64,000 nucleotides of DNA. It comes from Candidatus Nitronauta litoralis. Its GTDB lineage: Bacteria > Nitrospinota > Nitrospinia > Nitrospinales > Nitrospinaceae. The notes under the pieces were generated by a model. The model made no database searches. It saw only the letters and a program-made list of their open reading frames with translations, and was not told the DNA's origin. Positions within the stretch are counted from its first letter, which is position 1; every line of letters begins with the position of its first letter. Positions 34,055-42,614 of the stretch are shown here, piece after piece. Position numbers and translations under genes: made by a program. Location of the stretch: the NCBI GenBank assembly GCA_015698285.1, contig CP048685.1, forward strand, positions 310,001-374,000, given 5' to 3'.

Positions 34055-34861
34055 ATGGATCTGGAACAAAAAGAAACGGCACTTCGAAGCTTTATTCGCG
34101 ATTGCGAAAGCACCGTAGTGGCTTATTCCGGTGGCGTGGACAGCGCGCTGGTGTTGACCGTCGCACATCAGGAACTGGGCGAAAAAGTTATTGGAGTCAC
34201 CGCCCACTCGCCAAGTGTCCCATTGAGAGAGCGAGAAGCCGCGGATGCTTTTGCCAAACAGATCGGTGTCCGTCATCAAGTTATAGAAACAGGAGAAGTG
34301 AACCTGCCGGAATACCGGCAAAATCCGGCCAACCGGTGTTTCTTCTGCAAAACCGAGTTGTACAGCCACCTCATCCGGTTTGCTAAAGAAGAAGGATTCA
34401 CAACACTCCTCAATGGCACCAATTGCGATGATCTCGGAGATCACCGTCCGGGCCTCAATGCCGCCGAAAACTTTCATGTGAAAAGTCCTCTGGTCGAAGC
34501 AGGTATGACCAAGCAGGATGTACGTGCGCTGTCTAAAAAAATGAGATTGCCTCTTTGGGAAAAACCGGCATCACCTTGTCTCGCTTCGCGAATCCCTTAT
34601 GGACAAGAGGTAAACGAGGAAAAACTGTTGATGGTCGAACAGGCAGAGGATTATTTGCTATCTCTAGGTTATCGCGAACTCCGGGTGCGCCATTTTGGCA
34701 ACACGGCCCGCATCGAATTACCGGTTGGTGAAATAAAGACCTTACGAGAGGGATCCCATTGGCAGGAAACCAAAGAGCGCTTTACCGAAATCGGGTTTCA
34801 CGAAATAGAAGTGGATGAAGAAGGATTTCGCTCCGGAAAGTTAAACGCTTCACTGACCTGA
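34055..34861 (+). CDS. larE: LarE-type ATP-dependent sulfur transferase
   Basis: PP-loop pyrophosphatase of the LarE family, which donates sulfur to make the nickel-pincer cofactor. The PP-loop SGGVDSALVLTVA is near residue 25. The sulfur-donor cysteine region is NPANRCFFCKTELY, followed by LLNGTNCDDLGDHRPGL and a third cysteine in KPASPCLASRIPYG. 268 residues, standard. LarB and LarC are not in the window. Family members with three such cysteines may hold a [4Fe-4S] cluster and act catalytically rather than sacrificially; here all three positions look filled. Transcribed alone. Confidence 0.9.
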   Translation: MDLEQKETALRSFIRDCESTVVAYSGGVDSALVLTVAHQELGEKVIGVTAHSPSVPLREREAADAFAKQIGVRHQVIETGEVNLPEYRQNPANRCFFCKTELYSHLIRFAKEEGFTTLLNGTNCDDLGDHRPGLNAAENFHVKSPLVEAGMTKQDVRALSKKMRLPLWEKPASPCLASRIPYGQEVNEEKLLMVEQAEDYLLSLGYRELRVRHFGNTARIELPVGEIKTLREGSHWQETKERFTEIGFHEIEVDEEGFRSGKLNASLT

Positions 34862-35005
34862 CACACATCACGAGGGAGAGCTTGGTATAAGTGCTTTTTG
34901 AATGAAAACAATAAAGGATGCCCCACTTCGACTGGAGAAGGACAAGCGCTCCTGTTCAAGAACCGCTACTCGCGTTCTTGAATGTGACACATTGAAACGA
35001 CAGGA

Positions 35006-35060
35006 TGTCATTCTGAACCCCTCGACTTGGCTCAGGACAAACTCCGCGAAGAATCTCGCC
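35006..35060. repeat. Chimeric repeat: family A inside family B
   Basis: The outer arms TGTCATTCTGAACCC (35006-35020) and CGCGAAGAATCTCGCC (35045-35060) are family B, also seen at 8757-8795. The middle 24 bases (35021-35044) contain CTCGACTTGGCTCAGGACAA, a diverged family A unit. It fills the middle of the gap 34862-35144. Confidence 0.65.
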
Positions 35061-35144
35061 TTTGCTTTGGATTTTCAGGGTTATACAATGGTCTGGCTAC
35101 AAAGGGGTTAACGGACTAATCCAAAATAATTAATAGAGGCACCT

Positions 35145-35378
35145 ATGTTTGAATTTAAGCTCCGTCCTGAAATGCGGAAGAAACTGAAAGACCCGGACCT
35201 GTTTGTTAAAGGTCAGGAAAAAGTGCATTGGGGAATCATCATCGCTATGAGCGGCGTGGTGATGTCCGGTATCCTGATTATCCAGGATCCTGAAAAATCA
35301 ACCCACCCCGTCTGGCTGATGATTTTGGGACTATGCGTTGCCGTCTTTGGTGAATACCAGAAGTTCCGGGCTAAATAG
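35145..35378 (+). CDS. Small two-helix membrane protein
   Basis: I do not recognise it. The 77-residue product has a basic N-terminus (RPEMRKKLKDPDLFVKGQEK), one membrane helix at about 28-46 (WGIIIAMSGVVMSGILII), a short loop and a second helix at about 55-70. AGAGG lies six bases before ATG 35145. It stands alone between repeats and the convergent SPFH gene. Confidence 0.65.
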   Translation: MFEFKLRPEMRKKLKDPDLFVKGQEKVHWGIIIAMSGVVMSGILIIQDPEKSTHPVWLMILGLCVAVFGEYQKFRAK

Positions 35379-35413
35379 CCTTTTCCAAACCTACACTCCT
35401 GAAAATATATCCC

Positions 35414-36382
35414 TTAAACCCCTGCCTCAGGATTTTGCTGTTTCACCTGGTTCTGGATGGTGTTGAACACGGCCAGGGCCTGAGCCACCATCGATCCCAT
35501 ATCACCTGTATTCTCGGGCAGCAGTACCGTGTTGGTTGTCCGGGCCAACCCGCTGAATGCATCGATGTATTGTTCCGCAAGTTTAAGGGCGACGGCTTTT
35601 TCGCCTCCGGTTTTTTCGATCGAAACGGCAACCGTTTCGATTCCTTCCGCCGTTGCGCGCGCCACTTCCAATATGGCCTGCGCTTCACCTTTGGCCCGAT
35701 TGATCTGATCCGTCATCGCAGCTTCTGACTTTAAAACAACCTCCTGCTTTTGACCTTCTGCAATATTAATTTGAGACTGGCGCTTGGCCTCTGAACCCAA
35801 CACCTCGGCCCGTTTTTGCCGCTCCGCCGCCATCTGCAGTTCCATCGCTTTAAGTACCGTTGCGGGAGGGTTGATGTCCTTGATCTCATAACGCAGACAT
35901 TGAATTCCCCAGACCTCTGAAGCCTCGTTGATGCTCAAGACAATATTCGAGTTCAAGGTTTCCCTTTCTTCGAATGTTTTATCCAGCGTCATCTTTCCGA
36001 GCTCCGAGCGCATGGTGGTTTGAGCCAGCTGAGAAATCGCGTAGCGGGCATCGCCCACTCCATACGAAGCCTGCTTGGGATCCGTTACTTTTAGATAAAG
36101 GACTCCGTCGATCACCAGTGTTACGTTATCCTTGGTGATCGCAGACTGGCTTGGAATGTCGATTGCATTTTCTTTCAGGGAGTGTTTATAAGCCACCTTG
36201 TCTACAAACGGAATGATGAAGTGAAGACCTGCATTGAGGGTTTGTGTAAACTTACCCAACCGTTCCACAACAAATGCGTTTTGCTGAGGAACCAGCTTGA
36301 CCCCGGCGGATACTACGACAAAGACGACAAAAGCGATCGCCAGGTAAAAAAGATCAAACCCTTCAATAATTTCTACTTCCAT
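35414..36382 (-). CDS. SPFH/band 7 (stomatin-like) membrane protein
   Basis: A membrane-scaffold protein of the QmcA/paraslipin type. An N-terminal helix (FYLAIAFVVFVVVSAGVKLV) is followed by the SPFH domain with NAFVVERLGKFTQTLNAGLHF, LVIDGVLYLKVTDPKQASYG and AQTTMRSELGKMTLDKTFEER. A long Ala/Glu-rich coiled coil covers about 180-270. 322 residues. The NfeD-like gene lies upstream on the same strand (126-base gap), the usual pairing in which the two proteins form membrane domains together. Confidence 0.92.
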   Translation of the reverse strand: MEVEIIEGFDLFYLAIAFVVFVVVSAGVKLVPQQNAFVVERLGKFTQTLNAGLHFIIPFVDKVAYKHSLKENAIDIPSQSAITKDNVTLVIDGVLYLKVTDPKQASYGVGDARYAISQLAQTTMRSELGKMTLDKTFEERETLNSNIVLSINEASEVWGIQCLRYEIKDINPPATVLKAMELQMAAERQKRAEVLGSEAKRQSQINIAEGQKQEVVLKSEAAMTDQINRAKGEAQAILEVARATAEGIETVAVSIEKTGGEKAVALKLAEQYIDAFSGLARTTNTVLLPENTGDMGSMVAQALAVFNTIQNQVKQQNPEAGV

Positions 36383-36508
36383 AACCTATACCTCCCTGGA
36401 ATGTGTCCAGATAATTTCAGTGCATTTGTGGATCTGAAAAAACTGGATTCAGAAACAAATCTCGTTTCAACATTTTTCAAAATCAAAAACCGATAACGAC
36501 AATAATCC

Positions 36509-36991
36509 TTATGCCTTATCAGGCAAACCCGGCTCCTGGCTCGATCGAACAATCAGAACACCCTGGGAAACCCGGGAAATGGTGACTTCTGATCCGACAT
36601 CGATACTATCTAATTCTCCAGACTCCATCTGGCAACTCATAATGGTGCCCGACCAACGTACTTTTCCTTTCTTGCCCTTTTCCAGGGGACTGCCGAAAAC
36701 GATAGCGGTGCTACCGACCATATCGTCGAACCCCGTCCCTTTCCCCTTGATGAATTCCTTCAGGGGTTTCCACAAGAGAATGGTCCATAATCCGGTGGCA
36801 AGGAAAAACAGGGTGAACTGGGATACCGTGCTTTCAATAGCCCCTGCGAGTAAAGCCGCCCCCACAGTGAGCGCCCCAAGGCCTGAAAACAGTCCGCCAA
36901 TACCGGGCAGTACCATGATCTCCATGCCAATCAGAATAGCTCCACCAACCAACCAATAGGTGCTGGGCGAAAATTCCATTACAATTTGCAT
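36509..36991 (-). CDS. NfeD-like membrane protein
   Basis: Membrane partner of SPFH proteins. The hydrophobic N-terminal half has helices around STYWLVGGAILIGMEIMVLP, GLFSGLGALTVGAALLAGA and FTLFFLATGLWTILLW. The C-terminal OB-fold (about 95-155) includes GSTAIVFGSPLEKGKKGKVR and SGELDSIDVGSEVTIS, which is the NfeD C-domain. I chose ATG 36991; ATG 36979 (MEFSPSTYW) is just as good, and the longer frame to 37099 adds 36 residues without family likeness. No clear ribosome site marks either. Confidence 0.85.
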   Translation of the reverse strand: MQIVMEFSPSTYWLVGGAILIGMEIMVLPGIGGLFSGLGALTVGAALLAGAIESTVSQFTLFFLATGLWTILLWKPLKEFIKGKGTGFDDMVGSTAIVFGSPLEKGKKGKVRWSGTIMSCQMESGELDSIDVGSEVTISRVSQGVLIVRSSQEPGLPDKA

Positions 36992-37156
36992 AAGCAGTTC
37001 GTCAGCTAAGAAAATATTTAAATTTAGAATACCACGCAGGGAAAAATAACCAGGGTCAATATTTATACTAATCCGGTACCCCGGATTCACCAATAGCAAT
37101 CTTTCGCAGAAACTTTTGGGAAGGAAGGATTGAATACTTTTACTTCAGAATTGAAA

Positions 37157-37284
37157 CCTGAGGGAATCGCTCAGGAATAGAAATGGGATTCAACCCGGGG
37201 TTGCCTCCCAGGAGCTCCATAGCTCCTGAGAAGCAACCCCTCATTGTCACCCCGGTGGAAGGATGCCCAAGGTCGACACCGGGG
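37157..37284. repeat. Three consecutive hairpins between proC and the nfeD-like gene
   Basis: The gap 37100-37405 holds CCTGAG/CTCAGG (37157-37162 with 37170-37175). Next is a two-part stem GGGGTTGC/GCAACCCC (37197-37204 with 37233-37240) that encloses CAGGAGCT/AGCTCCTG (37209-37216 with 37221-37228). Last is CCCCGGTG/CACCGGGG (37250-37257 with 37277-37284). None is followed by a T run on either strand. It may be a structured RNA, a transcript stabiliser after proC, or a palindromic repeat. No gene is seen. Confidence 0.6.
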
Positions 37285-37405
37285 GGTTTGGGGAACCAGT
37301 TCCAAATAGAAATATGGAGCCTTCCAGAAAATTGTCAAGTCCAGGGGAATAACAAATGCGCCGATTCGGCATTTCCGTCCAACCTGGAGATATCTTTTTC
37401 CCAGG

Positions 37406-38263
37406 TTATTTCTCTTTTTTATCGTTCTTGTTTTCTGCGGTTTGACCAAGCTCACGGGAACGCCGGGTGGCCTGCTCTACAGCGTTCATTAAAATCGAAC
37501 GGATGCCCCCCTCTTCTAATGCATGCACCCCGTAAATAGTTGTGCCTCCAGGAGAGGTCACCATCGCTTTTAGTTCGCCCGGATGCTTGCCGGTCTCCTG
37601 CGCCAGCCGCGCCGAACCCACGACCGTCTGCAAGGCCAGAATATCGGACACATCCCTGGATAACCCGACTTTAACTCCGGCATCGGAGAGGGCTTCAATG
37701 ATGGTGAAAATATAGGCGGGTCCACTGCCGCTAAGGCCAGTTACCGCATCCAGATGAGGTTCGGCGACATCGACTGTCTTGCCAATGGCTTCAAAAATGC
37801 GGTGTGCCACCTGCATCTCAGACTTTTTCACGTGTTTCCCTGCTGACAAAGCGGTTACCCCTTCCTGGACTACCGCAGGAGTATTCGGCATGGTACGCAC
37901 TACCCCTATTTTCTTTTTCTTCCCTAATTGCAAAAAGTCTTCGATAGAATCGATAGACACGCCGGCGGCAACCGAGATCACCAGTTTTTGATCGGTCACC
38001 AGGTCCTGGATCTCATGACAGACATCTTTCATGACCTGGGGCTTTACGGCCAGAACCAGAATGTCGCACTTCTTTACAACCTCGCGGTTATCCATTGTCA
38101 CTTTAATTTTGAAGTCGGAATGGAGGTCGTCAAGGCGCTCCTGCCGGACATCGGTGGCCCACACGGATTTGGGCTCAAGAAAATTTGCGTTCAGCAGCCC
38201 TTTGATAACAGCTTCCGCCATATTGCCGGCCCCGATAAATCCTATTTTCCTTTTGTTAAGCAC
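37406..38263 (-). CDS. proC: Pyrroline-5-carboxylate reductase
   Basis: Last step of proline synthesis, using NAD(P)H. The Rossmann N-terminus is KIGFIGAGNMAEAVIKGLL, the middle part has VRTMPNTPAVVQEG, and the C-terminal family signature is DAVTGLSGSGPAYIFTIIEAL with SPGGTTIYGVHALEEGGIR. 285 residues, slightly longer than E. coli ProC because of a charged tail (ENKNDKKEK). It lies 35 bases after yggS on the same strand, the common yggS-proC pair. Confidence 0.95.
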   Translation of the reverse strand: MLNKRKIGFIGAGNMAEAVIKGLLNANFLEPKSVWATDVRQERLDDLHSDFKIKVTMDNREVVKKCDILVLAVKPQVMKDVCHEIQDLVTDQKLVISVAAGVSIDSIEDFLQLGKKKKIGVVRTMPNTPAVVQEGVTALSAGKHVKKSEMQVAHRIFEAIGKTVDVAEPHLDAVTGLSGSGPAYIFTIIEALSDAGVKVGLSRDVSDILALQTVVGSARLAQETGKHPGELKAMVTSPGGTTIYGVHALEEGGIRSILMNAVEQATRRSRELGQTAENKNDKKEK

Positions 38264-38298
38264 AAGCGCTCTCCATTAGTTCTGGCTATAAAACCCGG

Positions 38299-38979
38299 TT
38301 AACTTCGCCCGCCAAACAGGGCTGTCCCCACCCGCACCCAGGTGGCACCCTCTTCAATGGCCACTTCAAAATCCCGCGACATTCCCATGGACAAATGCTT
38401 CAGGTTCAATCCGAACACCTTGTTCACATCATCTCTCAGTTCCCGGAGTTCACGAAACCAGGGACGGGCACTTTCCGGATCAGGATCAAACGGAGGAATC
38501 GTCATCAATCCCTCAATTGAAATTCCCGAATACTCCCGTGCCCTTTCCAAAATCACCTTTAAATTTTCGGGCGGAGTGCCCGACTTGGACGCTTCACCTG
38601 AAACGTTGACCTGAATCAATATACGGGTCACAAGCCCCTGCTTTTCACTTTCCTGATGCAGCTTATGGGCAAGCTCCAGAGAATCGATAGAATGCACCAA
38701 GGAAAATCGACCCGGAACGTATTTTACCTTGTTTTTTTGCAGATGCCCGACGAAATGCCAGTCGATACCAGCGTCTTTTAACTCTTCAATTTTACCAACC
38801 GCTTCCTGAATCTTGTTTTCCCCAAACACAAGCTGCCCGCATTCAATAGCTTCGCGAATGGAGTCTACAGGAAAAGTTTTGCTGATCGCCAGCAGGTTGA
38901 TATCCGACACGTCCCGTCCGGCACGGTTGGCTGCCGAGGCTATGCGCTTTTGAATGGCTTCAAGGTTTTTGGAAAACAA
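38299..38979 (-). CDS. yggS: YggS-family PLP homeostasis protein
   Basis: PLP-binding protein without known enzymatic reaction that helps keep B6 and amino acid balance. The PLP lysine is in NLLAISKTFPVDSIREAI, followed by FGENKIQEAVGKIEEL, WHFVGHLQKNKVKYV, the GLMTIPP segment and LSMGMSRDFEVAIEEGATWV. 226 residues. First gene of the pair with proC. Its usual neighbours yggT and yggU are 32 kb away at 4405-5460. Confidence 0.95.
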   Translation of the reverse strand: MFSKNLEAIQKRIASAANRAGRDVSDINLLAISKTFPVDSIREAIECGQLVFGENKIQEAVGKIEELKDAGIDWHFVGHLQKNKVKYVPGRFSLVHSIDSLELAHKLHQESEKQGLVTRILIQVNVSGEASKSGTPPENLKVILERAREYSGISIEGLMTIPPFDPDPESARPWFRELRELRDDVNKVFGLNLKHLSMGMSRDFEVAIEEGATWVRVGTALFGGRS

Positions 38980-39019
38980 GGAATTGTTTTAACCAGTAGA
39001 ATCCGTCAGGCAGGTAACG

Positions 39020-39367
39020 TCAGTAAAGTGCCTGCTCGCCCGTTTCGCCGGTCCGGACTCGTATCGTCTCATCAACCGGCAGGATAAAGATTTTTCCATC
39101 TCCCTGCTTACCAGTACGCAGGATTTGAACCAGAGCGTCGACCACTTCATTCACACCTTCATCGTCGAGGACTACGGTGATTTCCACCCGGGGAAGAAAC
39201 TGAGGCAACACAGACCCATTGGGATCGGATCCCGACCGCATCTGGCTCATAGGTTTGCCAATTCCTTTAACCTCTGAAACAGACAGACCCGGGGCGCCCA
39301 GTGCGAACAGTTTTTCCCGCACAGCTTCCAGACTTTCATATCGAATATAACAACGAATCATCTTCAT
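39020..39367 (-). CDS. Atypical PII-family signalling protein
   Basis: GlnB/GlnK-like trimeric sensor by its fold. The ATP-binding B-loop TGKQGDGKIFILPV and C-loop IRVRTGE are intact. The T-loop, which contacts partners, reads GIGKPMSQMRSGSDPNGSVL and lacks the tyrosine modified in GlnB and the usual glutamine that binds 2-oxoglutarate. It therefore should still bind ATP/ADP but not be uridylylated, and is a divergent paralogue with an unknown target. I chose ATG 39367 (115 residues, MKMIRCYIRY, as PII proteins start); ATG 39406 would add 13 residues. It is separated from the receiver gene by a strong terminator, so it has its own promoter. Confidence 0.85.
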   Translation of the reverse strand: MKMIRCYIRYESLEAVREKLFALGAPGLSVSEVKGIGKPMSQMRSGSDPNGSVLPQFLPRVEITVVLDDEGVNEVVDALVQILRTGKQGDGKIFILPVDETIRVRTGETGEQALY

Positions 39368-39387
39368 AAGAGTAAATACTCTAGTCG

Positions 39388-39424
39388 AAAAAAAAGGGCT
39401 TTGCAAGCAATGCCTGCAAAGCCC
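39388..39424 (-). terminator. Terminator of the receiver-domain gene
   Basis: A 10-bp perfect stem GGGCTTTGCA (39396-39405 with 39415-39424) with a 9-base loop, followed on the minus strand by eight T (complement of 39388-39395). It ends transcription from the receiver gene before the PII gene. Read on the plus strand there is no T run. Confidence 0.9.
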
Positions 39425-39514
39425 AGGAAATTTTTGTCCTACGAAGGAAAAGGTTACTATTCAAAGACATCGGCAGCCTTTGATTGAGCCGCCCTTGAGA
39501 CTCTGAAACCGGGT

Positions 39515-39910
39515 CTAAAAATCAAAATCCTTACCGGCCATCACGGCTTCCTCGACAACCTCTAAAAGCTTTTCACGATCAACCGGCTTGACCAGATAAT
39601 CCTTCACTCCTTTTTTTAGAAGGGAAACGGCGAGTTCTGCATCCGGATAGCCAGTCACAACAATGACGGGAATACCTGCTGCTTCTTTTTTAAACACCTC
39701 TATCGCTTCCACACCATTAATCTTTGGCATCCTGATGTCGCAAAGGATAGCGCCTACATTGACAAGATTGTCACCGCTTCTTAGAAGGGATATCCCTTCC
39801 ATACCATCAGTCGCTTCAATTACATGAAATCCGCCTTTTTCAAGATGAAGCCGAATCACTTCTCTTACATCTTCTTCATCATCAATTACTAAAATTTTTC
39901 CTTTAGCCAT
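39515..39910 (-). CDS. Single-domain response regulator
   Basis: CheY-like receiver of 131 residues without output domain. The acidic pair is in ILVIDDEEDVREVI, the phosphorylated Asp in AILCDIRMPKINGVEAI, then IPVIVVTGYPDAELAV and the lysine in GVKDYLVKPVDREKL. ATG 39910 has GGAGG upstream. It is divergent from the histidine kinase at 40173, its likely partner, with a shared 262-base control region. Confidence 0.93.
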   Translation of the reverse strand: MAKGKILVIDDEEDVREVIRLHLEKGGFHVIEATDGMEGISLLRSGDNLVNVGAILCDIRMPKINGVEAIEVFKKEAAGIPVIVVTGYPDAELAVSLLKKGVKDYLVKPVDREKLLEVVEEAVMAGKDFDF

Positions 39911-40107
39911 TTTGGGCCTCCTTCCGGTTTCAAAGAAAAACCGATTTCTGTTTTAGGCCACCCTGTTGGTGAAGGATTCTCTTCTAACCAGAACCCCTCC
40001 CATGGGGTCTTGAAATAATATAGGCACCTTTGTTTTGATCCCGCCAGTTTTTCTTTAGTCGAGTTAAATATCTATCTAGTTTCATTCAGCTATTATTTCC
40101 CAAGCTG

Positions 40108-40138
40108 TTGACAACCGCTTCAAAGGTTCCCAGATTAA
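40108..40138 (+). promoter_or_regulatory. Candidate promoter of the histidine kinase gene
   Basis: TTGACA at 40108-40113 is followed, 18-19 bases later, by AGATTAA (40132-40138), a weak -10. The kinase ATG at 40173 has GGGAG six bases upstream. The -10 match is poor, so the call is tentative. Confidence 0.35.
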
Positions 40139-40172
40139 TTAGTCAGGTAGGGAAAAATGATGGGAGTGCCTC

Positions 40173-42614
40173 ATGAGCGCAACTCCAGAAGGCGACGGAG
40201 CAGGGCATCTTCAGAAAACCGGACTGGTCGCCAAAATTCTAAAGATAATCATCGCAGTCGGAACTATCCCCCTGGTTCTGGCGATGGTCCTGGCTTATCT
40301 TCAAGGCAATGAATCTCTGCGCGGAGTGATAGGCTCAAGTTTTAAAGCGTTGGCATTTAGTAGCGCCACACAGGTTGACCGTGATCTGGAGGAAACGATT
40401 AACCGGATCTCTCAACTTTCCCGGCACCCTACCTTGAATCTGGCAGTACGCGAAAGGAATCGCTACCTGAAGTCAACAATCATTAGTGAGGATCTTGAAA
40501 AAAAACAATCGACTGAATGGAATGAAGGAGGCCCCATTCAGCAGGAAATTTTGAACAATGCCGGCAGTCGGGTTCTTAAAGGATTTTTGAAACAAAAGCA
40601 TCCCTCTTCTTCTACGATCAAAAGTGTTTTCATAACGGACCTGCGAGGCCAACTTGTCGCAAGTTCAAACACCTACCCTCAATTTTCCAACCAGCTGCGA
40701 AATTCCTGGATAACTATTGTCCGGGAAAATTCCTCTGCCATTTTTTTCAGCGATCTTGAACGCGACCCGAAGCTTCAACTCCACACTATTGAAGTAGCTT
40801 TACCGCTTTTGGACCATTCCGGGAATATCCAGGGGGCCTTCCATTTTGTTTTTGATGCAAAAGCCCTATTCTCGCCTTCTATCAAAGACATCCGGTTTGG
40901 GGAAACCGGCCACGTGATGTTGATCGACTCGGAAGGGGTGGTCATGTCCTGTCCAATACTCCCCACAGGGCACAAGCTGGACAGCCCGGCTCTGGTCGAG
41001 GCTGTAACCGGTCCCGCTCCAGCATGGGTTGAAACCGAAGGTAACGGGCATGGAAGCCCGGAGCTTTCAATCATCGGTTTCTCTCCCCTTTCAAAAATAA
41101 ATGAAAGAATCAAACCATTAAACGGCAAACGCCTGTACACATTCGCCTGGGAATCTTCTGAAGAACTATTTGCACCAACGAAAACCCTGTTCCTATGGAT
41201 TGCTTCTGCCGGCCTGTTTTCGATTATCATGATCGGATTACTCGGAACAGTTGCGGCGCGGAGAATGGTCAAACCCATTCAAAAGTTAAAACACACTGCC
41301 GAGGCTATAGGACGGGGAGAAAAGGTTGAACCCTTGAAAATAAAAACCGGGGATGAAATCGAAACGCTGGCTGAAGAAATCAACACCATGAATGGGCTGT
41401 TACAAAAGGCTTTTTCCGGGCTTGAGCAACAGGTAGAAGAAAAATCCAGGGAAGTCGATTACCTGCGGGAGTACACGGACTGTATCCTGATGAGTGTGCC
41501 TGAAACCATAATTATTTTTGACGAGGAACTCAAAATAGAATATGGCAATGCCGCTTTTGAAAAACTCTGCGGTCAAACCGCTGACAAATTCCACGGTCAA
41601 TCCCTGGGCAACCTGCCTCTGGAGGAACCAGAAAAATGGGAACAGGTTCAAAAAGAACTGGTCCTGTTCCAGGAAGGAGGCTCCAGGGAAAAAACTAACA
41701 GTCGCACTGGTGCACAGCACAATTACCTGGCCAAAGACCCCCTCTCCCCCGGCAATGAGTCTGTAGAAGATCATCCTCTCAATATAGAGATCGGAAACAA
41801 AATTTTTGCTTATGTCTTTTTCGATGTAGCCATAGAAGGCCATGAAGGAAAACGTTTTGGACTTATCATGAAGGACATTACCGAGGAGAAAAAGCTGCTG
41901 GACCAGTTGACCCTCGCCGACAAACTTTCAGGGCTCGGCACTCTGGCAGCAGGCATCGCCCACGAAATGAATAACCCTCTTTACACGATCATGGGGTATA
42001 CAGAAGCAATCAAGGATGAAACCGACCCTGCAAACATCAATAAATATGCCAATAAAGTTTTGACCCGTTCAAAACAAATGGCTTCGATCATTCTAAACCT
42101 CACGGGTTATTCACGGTCCAACGGGCACGACGAACCCAAACCCGTGGATGTTAACGAACAGTTAAAAGCGGCTACTGAAATGGCACTGCTCGCTTCCTAT
42201 TCCTCCGATATTGAGTTGGAGCAAACATTGGGAAACTTGCCTTTAATTTTGGCGAAGCCTGAGGAAATCCAGCAAGTCCTTCACAATATTATTCGCAATT
42301 CTGTGCAGGCAATGCAGGGGAAAGGAAAGATAAAAATGTCGTCACATTTCGACGGGCAACGGGTGGTGATCAGTATTCAGGACAATGGCCCTGGAATTCC
42401 GAAAGAATTTGCCAAAAAAATATTCGATCCCTTTTTCACGACCAAAGCTCAGGGAGAGGGAACAGGGTTGGGATTGAATCTGGTTCACAGGATCGTAAAA
42501 AAATACGGAGGAAATATCACAGTTGAATCGGATGTGGGGCAGGGAGCCCGCTTTATGATTATATTTCCCTGTGAACAGGCAGTCAGCCTGCAGGAGCCGG
42601 AGTCAGCAACTTAG
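40173..42614 (+). CDS. Membrane sensor histidine kinase (Cache-HAMP-PAS-HisKA-HATPase)
   Basis: Order of parts: cytoplasmic tail and first membrane helix (about 20-45), a large extracytoplasmic Cache-like sensor domain (about 46-340, with GETGHVMLIDSEGVVMSCP), a second helix (about 340-362), HAMP (AARRMVKPIQKLKHTAEAIG), a PAS domain (about 430-580), the HisKA box with the phosphorylated His597 (AAGIAHEMNNPLYTIMGY), and the ATPase with RNSVQAM, DNGPGIP and TGLGLNLVHRIVKKYGG. 813 residues. The ligand is unknown. The divergent single-domain receiver is the probable partner. Its 3' end overlaps the convergent SprT-like gene by 32 bases. Confidence 0.92.
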   Translation: MSATPEGDGAGHLQKTGLVAKILKIIIAVGTIPLVLAMVLAYLQGNESLRGVIGSSFKALAFSSATQVDRDLEETINRISQLSRHPTLNLAVRERNRYLKSTIISEDLEKKQSTEWNEGGPIQQEILNNAGSRVLKGFLKQKHPSSSTIKSVFITDLRGQLVASSNTYPQFSNQLRNSWITIVRENSSAIFFSDLERDPKLQLHTIEVALPLLDHSGNIQGAFHFVFDAKALFSPSIKDIRFGETGHVMLIDSEGVVMSCPILPTGHKLDSPALVEAVTGPAPAWVETEGNGHGSPELSIIGFSPLSKINERIKPLNGKRLYTFAWESSEELFAPTKTLFLWIASAGLFSIIMIGLLGTVAARRMVKPIQKLKHTAEAIGRGEKVEPLKIKTGDEIETLAEEINTMNGLLQKAFSGLEQQVEEKSREVDYLREYTDCILMSVPETIIIFDEELKIEYGNAAFEKLCGQTADKFHGQSLGNLPLEEPEKWEQVQKELVLFQEGGSREKTNSRTGAQHNYLAKDPLSPGNESVEDHPLNIEIGNKIFAYVFFDVAIEGHEGKRFGLIMKDITEEKKLLDQLTLADKLSGLGTLAAGIAHEMNNPLYTIMGYTEAIKDETDPANINKYANKVLTRSKQMASIILNLTGYSRSNGHDEPKPVDVNEQLKAATEMALLASYSSDIELEQTLGNLPLILAKPEEIQQVLHNIIRNSVQAMQGKGKIKMSSHFDGQRVVISIQDNGPGIPKEFAKKIFDPFFTTKAQGEGTGLGLNLVHRIVKKYGGNITVESDVGQGARFMIIFPCEQAVSLQEPESAT

